Assembly: GCF_016899425.1 (NCBI RefSeq)
Contig: NZ_CP045996.1
Location: forward strand, 1,054,001 to 1,118,000
Reading direction: 5' to 3'
DNA: 64,000 bases
DNA from: Burkholderia sp. MS389
GTDB lineage: Bacteria; Pseudomonadota; Gammaproteobacteria; Burkholderiales; Burkholderiaceae
Positions 34,672 to 43,966 of this stretch are shown here, in pieces (position 1 is the first letter of the stretch; each line of letters begins with the position of its first letter). The position numbers and the translations under genes are program-made. Below the pieces are notes generated by a model. That model was given only the letters and a program-made list of their open reading frames with translations. It ran no database searches and had not been told where the DNA came from.

Positions 34672-36372
34672 CTACTTCAGCGCCAGGCCGATGCGGGTCG
34701 TGACGTACGCCCTGAGCAGCGCGAACATCGGGTTGTAGTCGAAGTACCGCTTCACCTCCGCCGGCGCGCTGGTCTGCGTCCAGTGCAGCAGCTTCATCGC
34801 CGGCAGCAGGCTGTACTTCGAGTTGTTGAGCTGCGGTTTGGCGCCGGTGATGCAGTATCCGAAGCCGAACATCGGCTTCGCGAATTCGCGTTCGTCGATG
34901 AGGGCGTGAATCCGCGCCGCGGCCTCCCCGGCCGGCTTCAGCCCCGCGCTCACGGCCTCGACCTCGGCTTTGGCGTCGTTGAACAACTGGTAGTACCCCT
35001 CCATGTCCGCGCACAGGTACCCGAGGTACGGGGGATCGTCGTCGAGATGATCGAGGGCGCGCTCGTCGCGCGACGCGCGGAACCTCGCGTGCGCCTGCAC
35101 GAGCCGGAACTGCCCGAGGATCGTGCCGACCGCCCACAGCCGGTGGAACGCGTCCCACAGGCGGAAGTCCGAGAACGCCGTGTAGCAGCAGCTGATGAAG
35201 TCGTCGTTGTGGTCCAGCAGCTTCTGCTGCAGGCGCTCGATGTACTCGAAGCGTTCGGGGGAGAAGTCGTCGTCGCGCAGCGCCTTGATCAGGCGTGCCG
35301 CGAGCGCGTGGATAGTCACCGCGGTGTTCTCGAGCCCGCGGGAGAACAGCGGATCGATGAACCCGTTCGCGTGCAGCATCAGGCAGTAGCGGTCGCCGAC
35401 GCACGCGCGCGACGAGAACTGCAGGCGGTCGGTCTTGACCCAGTCGCGCACCGGCACGGCATCCCGGAACTGCGCCGCGATGCTCGGGAACCGCGCGAGG
35501 AATTCGTCGAATTCCTGCTGCGCGGAGATGTCCGTTTTCGGGTAGACACGCGGATCGAGCTGCAGGCCGACGCTCACCAGGTTGTTGGTCGATCGCGGGT
35601 GGTTGTTGAACGGGATCACCCAGAGCCAGCCGCCCTCGAACATGTGGTGCAGGGTCCCCTCGTGCCAACGCCAGCGCTGCCCCTTGACCTTGAAGATGTC
35701 GTCGAACGGCTTGACCCCGAGCATGTGCGTGTAGAGGCTGCGCGAGTGTGTCTTGAAACGGCACGGCTCTTCGCGCAGCCCGAACTTCGTCGCGAGCGGC
35801 GCGCGCGGCCCGCCGCAGTCGATCATGTAGCGGCCGGTGAAGCGTTCGCCCTGGGCGGTGGCCACCGCGACGCCGTCCTGGTCGGCGTGGTATTCGGTCA
35901 CGCTCGTCTTCTGGCGAACCGTGCAGCCGTACTTGATGGCGGCTTGCAACAGGTACGCGTCGACGTCCTGCCGGTAATAGTGGCTCTCCGGCCCCCATGG
36001 CAGCTCGGGAATCACGCACTGCGTGAACTCCTTCGGGTCGTGCTCCTCGCCGGGCTTGTGGAACACGAAGCCGAAGTTGCGCTTGATGCCCGTGCTCGAC
36101 GCGACGTAACGCTGCGTCGCATAGAACGACGTGATGTGGTCGAGCTCCGGAATGCCGTAGCGATCGGCGATGATGCGGTTCATCAGCGACGTCTCGGGGA
36201 TCGACGATTCGCCGATCGTGAAGCGCGGATGCGACGATTCCTCGATGATCAACACGCGAAACCGTTGCTTGGCCAGGATGGCCCCCATCTGGGTGCCCGA
36301 CATGCCCGAGCCGAGAATGATCACGTCGTAGTGGTTGCTGTCGCGCCCGTTCGCGGGGCTCTGCTGAGTCAT
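34672..36372 (-). CDS. prnC: monodechloroaminopyrrolnitrin 3-halogenase
   Basis: A 566-residue FADH2-dependent halogenase that puts the second chlorine on the pyrrole ring of monodechloroaminopyrrolnitrin. FAD motif GSGMSG at residues 21-26, halogenase motif WxWxIP present as WLWVIP, and GESSIPETSL near residue 52. Length agrees with known PrnC (567). ATG-36372 has AGGAG 10 nt upstream; the longer frame (30 nt more) is unlikely. It lies 54 bp after prnB. Confidence 0.97.
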   Translation of the reverse strand: MTQQSPANGRDSNHYDVIILGSGMSGTQMGAILAKQRFRVLIIEESSHPRFTIGESSIPETSLMNRIIADRYGIPELDHITSFYATQRYVASSTGIKRNFGFVFHKPGEEHDPKEFTQCVIPELPWGPESHYYRQDVDAYLLQAAIKYGCTVRQKTSVTEYHADQDGVAVATAQGERFTGRYMIDCGGPRAPLATKFGLREEPCRFKTHSRSLYTHMLGVKPFDDIFKVKGQRWRWHEGTLHHMFEGGWLWVIPFNNHPRSTNNLVSVGLQLDPRVYPKTDISAQQEFDEFLARFPSIAAQFRDAVPVRDWVKTDRLQFSSRACVGDRYCLMLHANGFIDPLFSRGLENTAVTIHALAARLIKALRDDDFSPERFEYIERLQQKLLDHNDDFISCCYTAFSDFRLWDAFHRLWAVGTILGQFRLVQAHARFRASRDERALDHLDDDPPYLGYLCADMEGYYQLFNDAKAEVEAVSAGLKPAGEAAARIHALIDEREFAKPMFGFGYCITGAKPQLNNSKYSLLPAMKLLHWTQTSAPAEVKRYFDYNPMFALLRAYVTTRIGLALK

Positions 36373-36426
36373 GGGGCAAACTCTCCTGGTGAGATGGAAC
36401 ACATGGCCGCCGCCCGCGTCGCGCCG

Positions 36427-37512
36427 TCAGCGCGCGTCGAGCGCGGCGCGAACGCGTGACCGTGCCGCGCGCGTGAGCGTGAGCAGATCGCCGAGCATGC
36501 TCGGTGCGTACCCGCCGCTGCCGATCGTGGGGCCGCTTCGCCCGACTTCGTACGCACGCTCGGCCAATTTGCCGTGCGGCGCGCGAAAACGCAGCAGGAC
36601 CTCGAATACGCGGTCGAGGGCCGCCAACCCGGCCTCGACCGGCTCGCCGCGCGCACGGGCCGCTTGCGCTTCGCCGAGCACGCGGTCGACGAGCGCCGGC
36701 CGCCCGGCGAACCGCGCGTAGATCGCCCTGAACGCGGGAAGCACGTAGGGCAGGTACGTCTCCTTGAACTCCAGATAAGCCTCGTGGTCCGATCGCGCCC
36801 CCCACAACACGTGCTCCAGCACGAAAAGGGGCATTTCGACCGCACCAGGGCCGAGGTAGTTCTGACAGCCAACTCGAATCGGTTCGTAGTACGGACGAAG
36901 CTCGTCGTAGAACACCTGCAGCGAGATGAAGCGATACGCGTAGACGATCGAGTCGACCATTTTCTGCAGATAGTCCGCCAGCGCGTCGCACCCTTGCGCG
37001 AACGCGGGCGAACGCAGCGGCACGTCGGTCAGCTCGACGGTCAACGCGATGGCCGCCTCGAGCGCGGCCATCGAGATGCGCACGCTCTCGAGCAGGTGCG
37101 CTTCGTCGCGCAGCCCCGTGTAGCTGCGCTGCGCGTCGGCCGCCGCGGGGTTCCAGACCGTCACGTGCAACAGCGTCTCGCGCGGCGGCAGGCCGGTCGC
37201 GCGCGCCAGGTCGAGCAACACCGGCTCGAGCCCGGGCACCGCATCCACGGGCTCGTGTCCGTGCCGCTTGAGCGATCCCAGAAAGAACCCGATGTCGCGC
37301 ATCGCGGCGGCGGCTTCGACGAAGCCCCAGCCCGAGGGCACGCCGCGCGCCGGGAGGAACTCGCGCAACAGCCCGACGATGCCCGGCACATCCTGTCGAC
37401 GGTTCAGGCCCGGCAGCCGCAGGACGAGCGCGCGCGCCTGCAGCGGGTCGCAGGCCGCCACGGCAGCGTGCGTGGCCGCGATCGCGCGTACCCGGTCCGG
37501 GGCGCGGTCCAC
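36427..37512 (-). CDS. prnB: pyrrolnitrin biosynthesis ring-rearrangement enzyme
   Basis: A 361-residue haem-dependent enzyme of the indoleamine-dioxygenase superfamily fold that converts 7-chlorotryptophan to monodechloroaminopyrrolnitrin by ring rearrangement and decarboxylation. Its sequence follows Pseudomonas PrnB (CDPLQARALVL, WGFVEAAAAMRDIGFFLGSL, YLGPGAVEMPLFVLEHVLWG). The start is GTG-37512, overlapping the TAG stop of prnA by one base (TAGTG), so translation is coupled. Confidence 0.97.
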   Translation of the reverse strand: MDRAPDRVRAIAATHAAVAACDPLQARALVLRLPGLNRRQDVPGIVGLLREFLPARGVPSGWGFVEAAAAMRDIGFFLGSLKRHGHEPVDAVPGLEPVLLDLARATGLPPRETLLHVTVWNPAAADAQRSYTGLRDEAHLLESVRISMAALEAAIALTVELTDVPLRSPAFAQGCDALADYLQKMVDSIVYAYRFISLQVFYDELRPYYEPIRVGCQNYLGPGAVEMPLFVLEHVLWGARSDHEAYLEFKETYLPYVLPAFRAIYARFAGRPALVDRVLGEAQAARARGEPVEAGLAALDRVFEVLLRFRAPHGKLAERAYEVGRSGPTIGSGGYAPSMLGDLLTLTRAARSRVRAALDAR

Positions 37513-39128
37513 TACAGGATCTCCGGCGTCGCGAGCGTCGGCCCGGGCTGGCTGCGGGACAGTCCCGCATCGCCCGCGCGCAGCGAGCGCAGGTAATCGT
37601 AGTTCGTCGGCAGGGTCGCTCGCAGACGCTCCGCCTCGCGCCGGATCCGCGCGAACATCGCCTCGGCCTTGTCGATCGACTCCGGCCGGTGCCGCAAGAG
37701 CGGCAGCGACTGGTCGGGCAGCAGTCCCAGGCCGGCAAAAATGCAGTAGTAGTTTCCGTTCAACCAGAAGTTCTTGAATTCGTAATCGAAGGTGTCGTAG
37801 TACGTGGAATCGTCGAACGACGTGGTGGTCAGCGGCAGCCCCGCCTTGTAGCGTTCGACCTTCTCCTTGATCGCGTCCGACAGCCGCAGGTCGTGCCGGT
37901 TCGCGCGCCAGAACGCGGTGTCGTCGCGCGACGTGGTGAAATAGTGCGCCTGCACGAAATCCCGGCAGTCATCGAACATGTAGACGATTTCGGCGTTGAA
38001 TGCGTCGGCCAACCGCGGGTCGAACGACGTATCGGGGAAGTGCTTCACGAGCTGGTAAAGCGCCGCGTAGATGAAGTAGATGCCCGTCGATTCCAGCGGC
38101 TCCAGAAAGCACGACGACAGCCCGATCGCGACGCAGTTGTTGACCCACGCGCGCCGGTTGCGCCCGACCCGGAACTTGATCTGGTTGAGCGGCTGCTTGT
38201 CCGAGAGCCCCCAAAGGTCGAGGAAGTCGGCGGTGGCCTGATCGCGCGACGTGAACTTGCTCGAGAACACATAGCCGCTGCCGAACCGGCCGAGCATCGG
38301 GATCTTCCAGGTCCACCCCGAGTTCATCGCGATCGCCGACGTGTACGGCTCGATCCCGTCGCGCGCGTCGTCGGCGGGCACGGCGCTGGCGACCGCGCTG
38401 TCGCACAGCAGGTGGTCTGACATGTCGATGAAGGGCTCCTTCAGCGCCTGGTTGATCAGGAGCCCGCGCATGCCGGAGCAGTCGATGAACAGGTCCGCTT
38501 CCAGCGTGCGCCCTTCCTTGGTGGACAGGCTGGCGATGTAGCCGCGATCGTTCAGGTGAACCTGCTCGACCTCGTCGACCACGCGCTTCACCCCGCGTTC
38601 GGTGGCCCAGCGCTTCAGGAAGTCGGCCACCAGGTGCGCATCGAAGTGCCACGCGTGGGACATCTGGCGGGTGCCGTCGGCCAGGCACGGCGCCAGCTTC
38701 GCGTCGAGCGCGTCGGTCTGCGGATAGCACGCGTATTCCATCGGCTGCTGGAAGCCGTGTTCGCGCTTGCGCAGCCAGTAGTGGGTCAGCGGCACGCCGT
38801 CGCAGTTCGGCACGTTGCCGAACAAATGGTAGAAGTGATCGCCGCGCGAACCATCGGGCGACTTCCGCCAGTTCACGAACCTGATCGCGGATTTGAACGC
38901 GCCGTTCACCTGGGGCATCCACTCCCGCTCCGGTATCCCGAGGAAGTCGAAGAACACCTTCTGCAAACTCGGGATGGTCGCCTCGCCCACGCCGATCCGG
39001 GGGATCGCCGCGGATTCGACGAGCGTGATGTTCGCGTGGTGCTGGAGCGCCCGGACGAGGTACGACGCGGACATCCAGCCCGCCGTGCCGCCGCCCACGA
39101 TGACGATATTCTTGATCGGATTACTCAT
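37512..39128 (-). CDS. prnA: tryptophan 7-halogenase
   Basis: A 538-residue flavin-dependent halogenase that chlorinates L-tryptophan at C7, the first step. FAD motif GGGTAGW at residues 12-18, catalytic Lys79 (NGAFKSAIRF), the WxWxIP motif as WTWKIP, and the EPLESTGIYF segment that carries the catalytic Glu. Exactly the length of the characterised enzyme. It needs FADH2 from a separate flavin reductase, not seen here. It heads prnABCD. A 74-codon open frame ends inside its first codons. Confidence 0.98.
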   Translation of the reverse strand: MSNPIKNIVIVGGGTAGWMSASYLVRALQHHANITLVESAAIPRIGVGEATIPSLQKVFFDFLGIPEREWMPQVNGAFKSAIRFVNWRKSPDGSRGDHFYHLFGNVPNCDGVPLTHYWLRKREHGFQQPMEYACYPQTDALDAKLAPCLADGTRQMSHAWHFDAHLVADFLKRWATERGVKRVVDEVEQVHLNDRGYIASLSTKEGRTLEADLFIDCSGMRGLLINQALKEPFIDMSDHLLCDSAVASAVPADDARDGIEPYTSAIAMNSGWTWKIPMLGRFGSGYVFSSKFTSRDQATADFLDLWGLSDKQPLNQIKFRVGRNRRAWVNNCVAIGLSSCFLEPLESTGIYFIYAALYQLVKHFPDTSFDPRLADAFNAEIVYMFDDCRDFVQAHYFTTSRDDTAFWRANRHDLRLSDAIKEKVERYKAGLPLTTTSFDDSTYYDTFDYEFKNFWLNGNYYCIFAGLGLLPDQSLPLLRHRPESIDKAEAMFARIRREAERLRATLPTNYDYLRSLRAGDAGLSRSQPGPTLATPEIL

Positions 39129-39345
39129 GAACGCTTCCCATGGGATTTGAAACCTGAATGGATAGTGTCGCCTTGTCGAATTGAACCAGCCACTCGTCCG
39201 GTAACGCGTAATGACGCGCCCGGTCCATCACGACAAATGACACCGAAAAGGCATAGTGAATCGCAGCGAAGTCAGGCGACAACGCGAAGCCTCCATCGCA
39301 CGCGGAGGCACACCACGGAATGGATTCTGCTTCGACAAATTGAAT
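39121..39345 (-). other. open frame ending inside the prnA start (leader or gene remnant)
   Basis: A stop-free frame of 74 sense codons running into the first 8 bases of prnA. It has a natural-looking composition (ALSPDFAAIHYAFSV, then DEWLVQFDKATLSIQVSN) but only a weak late ATG (giving 35 residues) and no good ribosome-binding site. It could be the tail of a decayed gene, a translated leader coupled to prnA, or chance. Confidence 0.3.
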
Positions 39346-39922
39346 TTACGATACGGTGATTGCCATTAGTGCATTTACAAATTCAGTCAACCTAATTGTT
39401 TCCGGGATCGTCGTACCTTGTGCTTGACTGTCCGACACACAATAGCAGCGTTCATGATGGCACATCTCGAAAAATTTCATATCAATCCCCGGCTGTCCAG
39501 AGAAATTCTAAATACCTGAAAATATCGACCAAATACCTCACAACGACCGATTCAATTTTTTCGAAACAACAAAATTAATTTTTTCATTTTGCGCGCATGA
39601 CTCAAGAATCATTTCTTCAAAAAATATGAGAAATGACAGACGCAATTCACATGAAAGAAACAAATAATTCACCACTTCAAATATAAAGCTTCCGACCTTT
39701 TCGCATTTCGACGATCGTGATCTCGACCCAAAAATAATCCGACTCGTCGGCAGAGAAATTCGTCATCATGTGCCCGGGCGGACACGAAGGCCATGCGATG
39801 AAAACGGGCAAGCTCACGGAAGCGCAGATCGAACGGTCTGTGCATGAAGGTCAACCGCTATTTCAGCGGCGCGCCGCTTCGGCCGGACGCGAACCGCGAC
39901 ACTGACGAATCGAGGAGGCCGC
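39346..39922. other. AT-rich region upstream of the pyrrolnitrin operon
   Basis: About 575 bp; 39350-39720 is markedly AT-rich compared with both flanks. I see no convincing gene (a 60-codon frame at 39396 looks like chance). It presumably carries the prn promoter and regulatory sites; I could not find a convincing lux-type box by eye. Confidence 0.5.
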
Positions 39923-40525
39923 GTGCCGATCCAGGAAGCGTTGCTGAAAATGTCGATGTACGTCTCGCTGGTGCTGATCGTGCCGGGGCCGACCAATACG
40001 CTGCTGCTGTCGTCCGGGTTGAAGGTCGGCCTGCGCGGCACGTGGCCGCTGGTCGTCGCGGAGGCGCTCGGCTATGCGATCGCGATTGCCGTATGGGGGT
40101 TCTTTCTGTCCACGTTCGCTGCCGGCCGGCCCTGGCTGTATGACGTGGTCAAGCTCGCGAGTTCCGTCTACATCTTTTTCCTCGCGCTCAGGATGTGGAC
40201 GCATAGCCGCGTGCTGCAGGACGTATCGGTCGCGCCGGTGCGCTTTCGCGACGTGTTCGTCGCGACGATGATGAACCCGAAGGCGCTGCTGTTCTCGAGC
40301 ACGCTGTTTCCGCTGGAGGCGTTCAGGTCCGCACACTATTTCGCGTGGGCGCTCGTCGTATTTCTGGTCGTGCTCGCGCCGATCGGGGTGGGCTGGTCGT
40401 CCCTCGGCGGGCTCCTCACTTCGCAACGCGCGTGGGCCGCCCGTACGTCGACGCTGCTGCGCGGCGCGTCGCTCGTGCTGTTGATGTTCTCCGGCACGCT
40501 CGTGTACTCGGTCGTGAACCGCTGA
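39923..40525 (+). CDS. LysE/RhtB-family amino-acid exporter
   Basis: A 200-residue membrane protein with six hydrophobic segments and the LysE opening (LVLIVPGPTNTLLLSSGLKVG) plus the later MMNPKALLFSSTLFPLEAF. The family exports amino acids such as homoserine, threonine or lysine; the substrate here is unknown. The start is GTG-39923 with a strong GAGGAGG 4 nt upstream. Divergent from prnA across the AT-rich region. Confidence 0.88.
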   Translation: MPIQEALLKMSMYVSLVLIVPGPTNTLLLSSGLKVGLRGTWPLVVAEALGYAIAIAVWGFFLSTFAAGRPWLYDVVKLASSVYIFFLALRMWTHSRVLQDVSVAPVRFRDVFVATMMNPKALLFSSTLFPLEAFRSAHYFAWALVVFLVVLAPIGVGWSSLGGLLTSQRAWAARTSTLLRGASLVLLMFSGTLVYSVVNR

Positions 40526-41039
40526 CTGGCGCGGGCGTTCCCGCGAACGCCCGCGGACGCCTCGGCCACATCGCCATCCCTGCCGCACGAGCGTCGTGTC
40601 CCTCTGCGTAAATCTGCGGACCAGATAACGGTATGAGAATTTCTTGGTTCTTGGATGCGTTCCACATCCCGAAAATACAGGCTCCCACAACTGCGTGGCC
40701 TCCGTGCATGTCGCCCCGACACTGCGCATGCTCGTCGCGCGCAATCCGGACTGGAAGGACTATGCGACGCCGCTACCGACCGACCTGATTTCGTCACCGG
40801 CGGGTGCTCGACCTGCACGCGAAGCTCAAGGCAATTTGTGGCTGGCCGAACATCAGGAACTGCCCGCGATTCGCACAGAGCTGATCTTTGAGCCTCCGCG
40901 TCGTGCCGATGTCGACGCGATAGCGACCGAGCGTTCAGACATCAAGAGCGGCTGAAACAGCTTTACCCGAAGAAGCCCGGGACGGCCCTTACGTCGCTCG
41001 CCAAGGATTGAAAACACGTGGAAGTGGACCATGTGTCAG
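40526..41039. other. no credible gene; probable remnants
   Basis: 514 bp. A 103-codon frame at 40644-40955 and short frames on both strands have some coding character but no recognisable family, and the frames change within it, as in decayed DNA. I do not call a gene. Confidence 0.35.
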
Positions 41040-42044
41040 CTAATTCTCACGCACAAAGGTCAAGTCCTTGCCGGGAATAATCAATATCTTTCCTGACGCA
41101 GGAATACGAATCACCCATCGATTCCCCAACGAGTTAAGGACTTCGACGCTTTTTACGAGGGAGGGACCTTTCTCCTCACATCGAAGCTTGGGTGTGGCAG
41201 CAGATATACGAATGGTATTGCACAGATCATTGCCAACCAATAGGTCTACCGGTGTCTTCTCAGCAATACCAACCGCGTTTGCGATAAATCGAGGCACCGG
41301 CGGCCCAAGCAATAGACTTATCTCGAGTACCAGCATGACGCCGATACTTAACTGTGCGCCCACATCCCGGAGCCCAATAGCCACCTGTGCCCCTCCCAAC
41401 ATGACAACGACGAAGACGGTGATCAGAAACCAAAAATTGCTATGATGGCCAGGCGAACTCGCCCAGAGCAAGTTCAAGGTTACCAGCGAGGATACCGTCG
41501 TGAATATGCCTAAAACAACCGACACGAAAAATGTCCATCGACTCTCCAATGCCTCCACACCCCACACGCGCGGACATGACACAAGGAAAATAACGGACCA
41601 TATGAACCCGATTACAGCAACACCTACGCAAATAGCTGCGTGAGGCTCAGCACGCTGAGGAAAGTAGGCGAGCGCAGCCACCCCGGAGATCGTCAACGCT
41701 TGTGTGCAGAAAAATCTGGTGACGAGGTGGTTAATCGCCTCGCGTCGACGTCTTAGGGACACGAGTTCTGCCGGCCTAATCCCAAGCATGTAATAGACCC
41801 ACGCCGGTACAGACAGCGAAATTATGAGCACCGCCAGAAGAAGTCCACCGGTCAAGCCCGCTTGTACGGCTACAAGGGCTCCCTGAGCGAAAGAAATATC
41901 CGGCGTGAACTCGAGCGTTCCAAAATATACGGTTAAGCAGATGATTCCAAACGCTGATGCAACCGGCACAATGGCACTGATTGTTTTCTGTAACCCATGT
42001 TGCCGTAGCATCTGTGCGAAGCTACCGATGTTCGATTCCAACAT
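41040..42044 (-). CDS. hypothetical integral membrane protein
   Basis: A 334-residue protein of unknown family. It has about eight hydrophobic segments between residues 20 and 255, and a soluble C-terminal domain of about 75 residues (NTIRISAATPKLRCEEKG, then NRWVIRIPASGKILIIPGKDLTFV) that looks like a small beta-rich fold. ATG-42044 has GGAGG just upstream. Base composition is lower in G+C than the core genes and it sits beside decayed phage DNA, so it looks like accessory cargo; an immunity or defence role is possible but unproved. Confidence 0.7.
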   Translation of the reverse strand: MLESNIGSFAQMLRQHGLQKTISAIVPVASAFGIICLTVYFGTLEFTPDISFAQGALVAVQAGLTGGLLLAVLIISLSVPAWVYYMLGIRPAELVSLRRRREAINHLVTRFFCTQALTISGVAALAYFPQRAEPHAAICVGVAVIGFIWSVIFLVSCPRVWGVEALESRWTFFVSVVLGIFTTVSSLVTLNLLWASSPGHHSNFWFLITVFVVVMLGGAQVAIGLRDVGAQLSIGVMLVLEISLLLGPPVPRFIANAVGIAEKTPVDLLVGNDLCNTIRISAATPKLRCEEKGPSLVKSVEVLNSLGNRWVIRIPASGKILIIPGKDLTFVREN

Positions 42045-42184
42045 TCGCCTCCAACGCAGAACGAAAAATTGAAGTCTCTGGATAAGGTCGCTGAAAATCT
42101 AGCGAACGTCCATGCGCGGATTTCGTGTCTATCGGCGCAAAGGTAGACTCCCGTAGCTCGTAAAAGTGATCAAGCGCTCGGGAC

Positions 42185-42630
42185 ATGAAATTTACCATGT
42201 CAACTCGCATCGTCACATTCGACCACGGCGCGGGGGCGACGCGCTATCCAAAGCTCGACCAACTCTATTTGGACGAGGTGCAGTTGTACTGCGACAACGG
42301 CCCGTGTAGTCCTGTCCATGACCTCAGGATTCGCGCGCTACTACGCAACATGCTGGTCGCTCACATTGCGCAGTTGAACCAGCCCGCAGGTGGCGCGACA
42401 ATGAGCGCCGCCAGTTCAGCTGACCGCGGCCGTTGGTCGGACGTATCCTCAGCGCCACCGAAGGCAGCGTCTCGGTCTCGACCGAAATGAACGTGCCAGC
42501 CGGCAGCGCGCAATGGTTCAACCAGACACCATGCGGCGCGGCGTTCCGGGCGGCGACCACCGCGTATCGCATGATGCGCTACGTAACAGTGCCGCCATCG
42601 CGCAACATGGATCCGTATTCGCCGTGGTGA
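42185..42630 (+). pseudogene. frameshifted phage DUF4054-like head-tail protein
   Basis: The first frame (from 42185 to about 42425) reads YPKLDQLYLDEVQLYCDNG and RALLRNMLVAHIAQLN; similarity then continues in a different frame (42433-42630) as VGRILSATEGSVSVSTEMNV and MMRYVTVPPSRNMDPYSPW. Together they give the order of parts seen in phage DUF4054 proteins (helical domain, then the GxVSVS segment). The frame change near 42430 breaks the gene. Confidence 0.6.
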
Positions 42631-42634
42631 CGTT

Positions 42635-43147
42635 ATGGCGAGCGTGGTGTCGGGTGGCAATCGGGTCGCTGCCGCGTTGCGCGAGTTCGCTACGAAACGC
42701 GATACGTCCGACATGCTCGAAGTCGGCTTCATGGACGGCGCGACCGAGGCCGACGGCATGCAGGTCCCCGTTCGTCGCGTGGATCAAGGAGTTCCCACGG
42801 ATTCGGTCTATGTAACGACGGTCTTGTCGGGCGTGTCGCAGCAGTATGTCGCCCTGCTCGCCGACGGCATCGACAACGTGTCACCGGCGCGCACCCAGCT
42901 CTCGGCGCCGTCAATCGCCATTCAGGCGTCGAACGACATCAGCATAACGGCGGGCGGCGCACTGACGAACTCGGCGCGGGCGATTGCCCTCGACCGGGAC
43001 GTAATGCAAGGCGAAGAGCCGAATGGTGACGCGGCCAGCATGGCGGGACCGCCCACCATGCGGCAGGACGTGATGGCGGCCAGCAAGAACGGTCACGACC
43101 ACACGCACCGTGATTCACAGCGCAGCACGACGAGCCAGCCCCTATGA
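42635..43147 (+). pseudogene. mosaic of phage virion and spike-like fragments
   Basis: The frame opens as MASVVSGGNRVAAALREF and SDMLEVGFMDGATEADG, which resembles the start of HK97 gp10-like/virion morphogenesis proteins, and the expected continuation (FVAWIKEFPRIRS) is found in another frame near 42770-42815. Further on the same frame shows QLSAPSIAIQASNDISITAGG, a pattern of VgrG/baseplate-spike beta-helices. The 170-codon frame therefore joins unrelated pieces and is not an intact gene. Confidence 0.5.
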
Positions 43148-43207
43148 ATTGCACTGATCCTGTGCCGTCTGCCTGCATCGCGATATGCCTACCGCGCCCC
43201 GACGCCT

Positions 43208-43966
43208 CTAGTTTACTTTCTGAGGTGGATGCAAATGCAGCCGATCTACAACGCGACGAACGACCTGCTCCGCAGTCATCTTTGCGTCGCGAGCGTCTTC
43301 CGGTCGTAGATCTGGCGGTCCGCCAGGAAACTCGGAGAGCATTCGACCAGCATGTATCCGTTGCCTTGCTCGAATTAATGTGTCCGCGCGAAGCTTGGTT
43401 GTCGGATGGAGAATTGCAGTCTTCCCGCCTGCCGCAGCGCTGGATACGAGGTCGTCGATGCGTCAGCTTGTCGTCGGACCGTCGAAACTCTTCGAACCCA
43501 TCGTTCCCAAATTGAGCGAACGTGCATGCTTCACTACAAACGTCAGCGCGCCTTCAACGAGTGCGGCCGACAAAACCGTTGCTGCGAGGGACGAATTTTG
43601 CGTGCTAGCTTGCCGGAACTCAGCAACCATTTGAGTCCACCACAGACGGAATGCCGCATAGCCCAGCATTCCAAGCTCCATTGCGAATACCTCCAGCGGT
43701 TCTGCCGCTTTGGGGCGCCCATCTGTACGGCGATCGATGACATTCTTCACAATGAGAAAGGCATTCGGCGCATCCGGAAACACGCGCCGGCCGATCTCGA
43801 TCATGTCGCCCGAGAGGAAGCCGTACCGCCCTCTTTCCAGCGCGCTCCACAGAGCGTCGTCGAGGGACATCAGTCCGACTGACATCGCGTCGCCGAGTTG
43901 GAATTTCATGTAGCCGATGCACCATTCAATGAACGTCTGCTGGACAACGGTCATCGGGCGTTTCAC
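43208..43966 (-). pseudogene. hypothetical gene interrupted by an in-frame TGA
   Basis: From GTG-43966 (GGAG 8 nt upstream) 167 codons run to a TGA at 43465-43463; the same frame then continues for 84 more sense codons to a TAG at 43210-43208 with clear coding character (RIDDLVSSAAAGGKTAILHP, AEQVVRRVVDRLHLHPP). The most economical view is a 252-residue protein with one Trp codon (TGG) mutated to TGA. It has mixed helical content and no family I can name. It lies between phage relics and the deoxyribose module. Confidence 0.6.

Noticed and set aside
33478..36459. 993-codon plus-strand frame opposite prnC/prnD
   Set aside because: Shadow of real minus-strand genes; no start signal or motif.
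34589..37738. 1049-codon frame overlapping prnC/prnB in another frame
   Set aside because: Composition is typical of an out-of-frame shadow; prnB and prnC are unmistakable in their own frames.
39129..39400. Quorum-sensing lux-type box upstream of prnA
   Set aside because: Regulation by quorum sensing is known for pyrrolnitrin in Burkholderia, but no CTG-N10-CAG-like palindrome could be found with confidence by eye.
39798..39902. Short frame beginning like IS3 OrfA (MKTGKLTEAQIERS)
   Set aside because: Similarity covers about 14 residues only, then stops; too short to call an IS remnant.
40644..40955. 103-codon frame after the LysE exporter gene
   Set aside because: No ribosome-binding site, no family, and neighbouring frames look equally coding; treated as possible remnant DNA.
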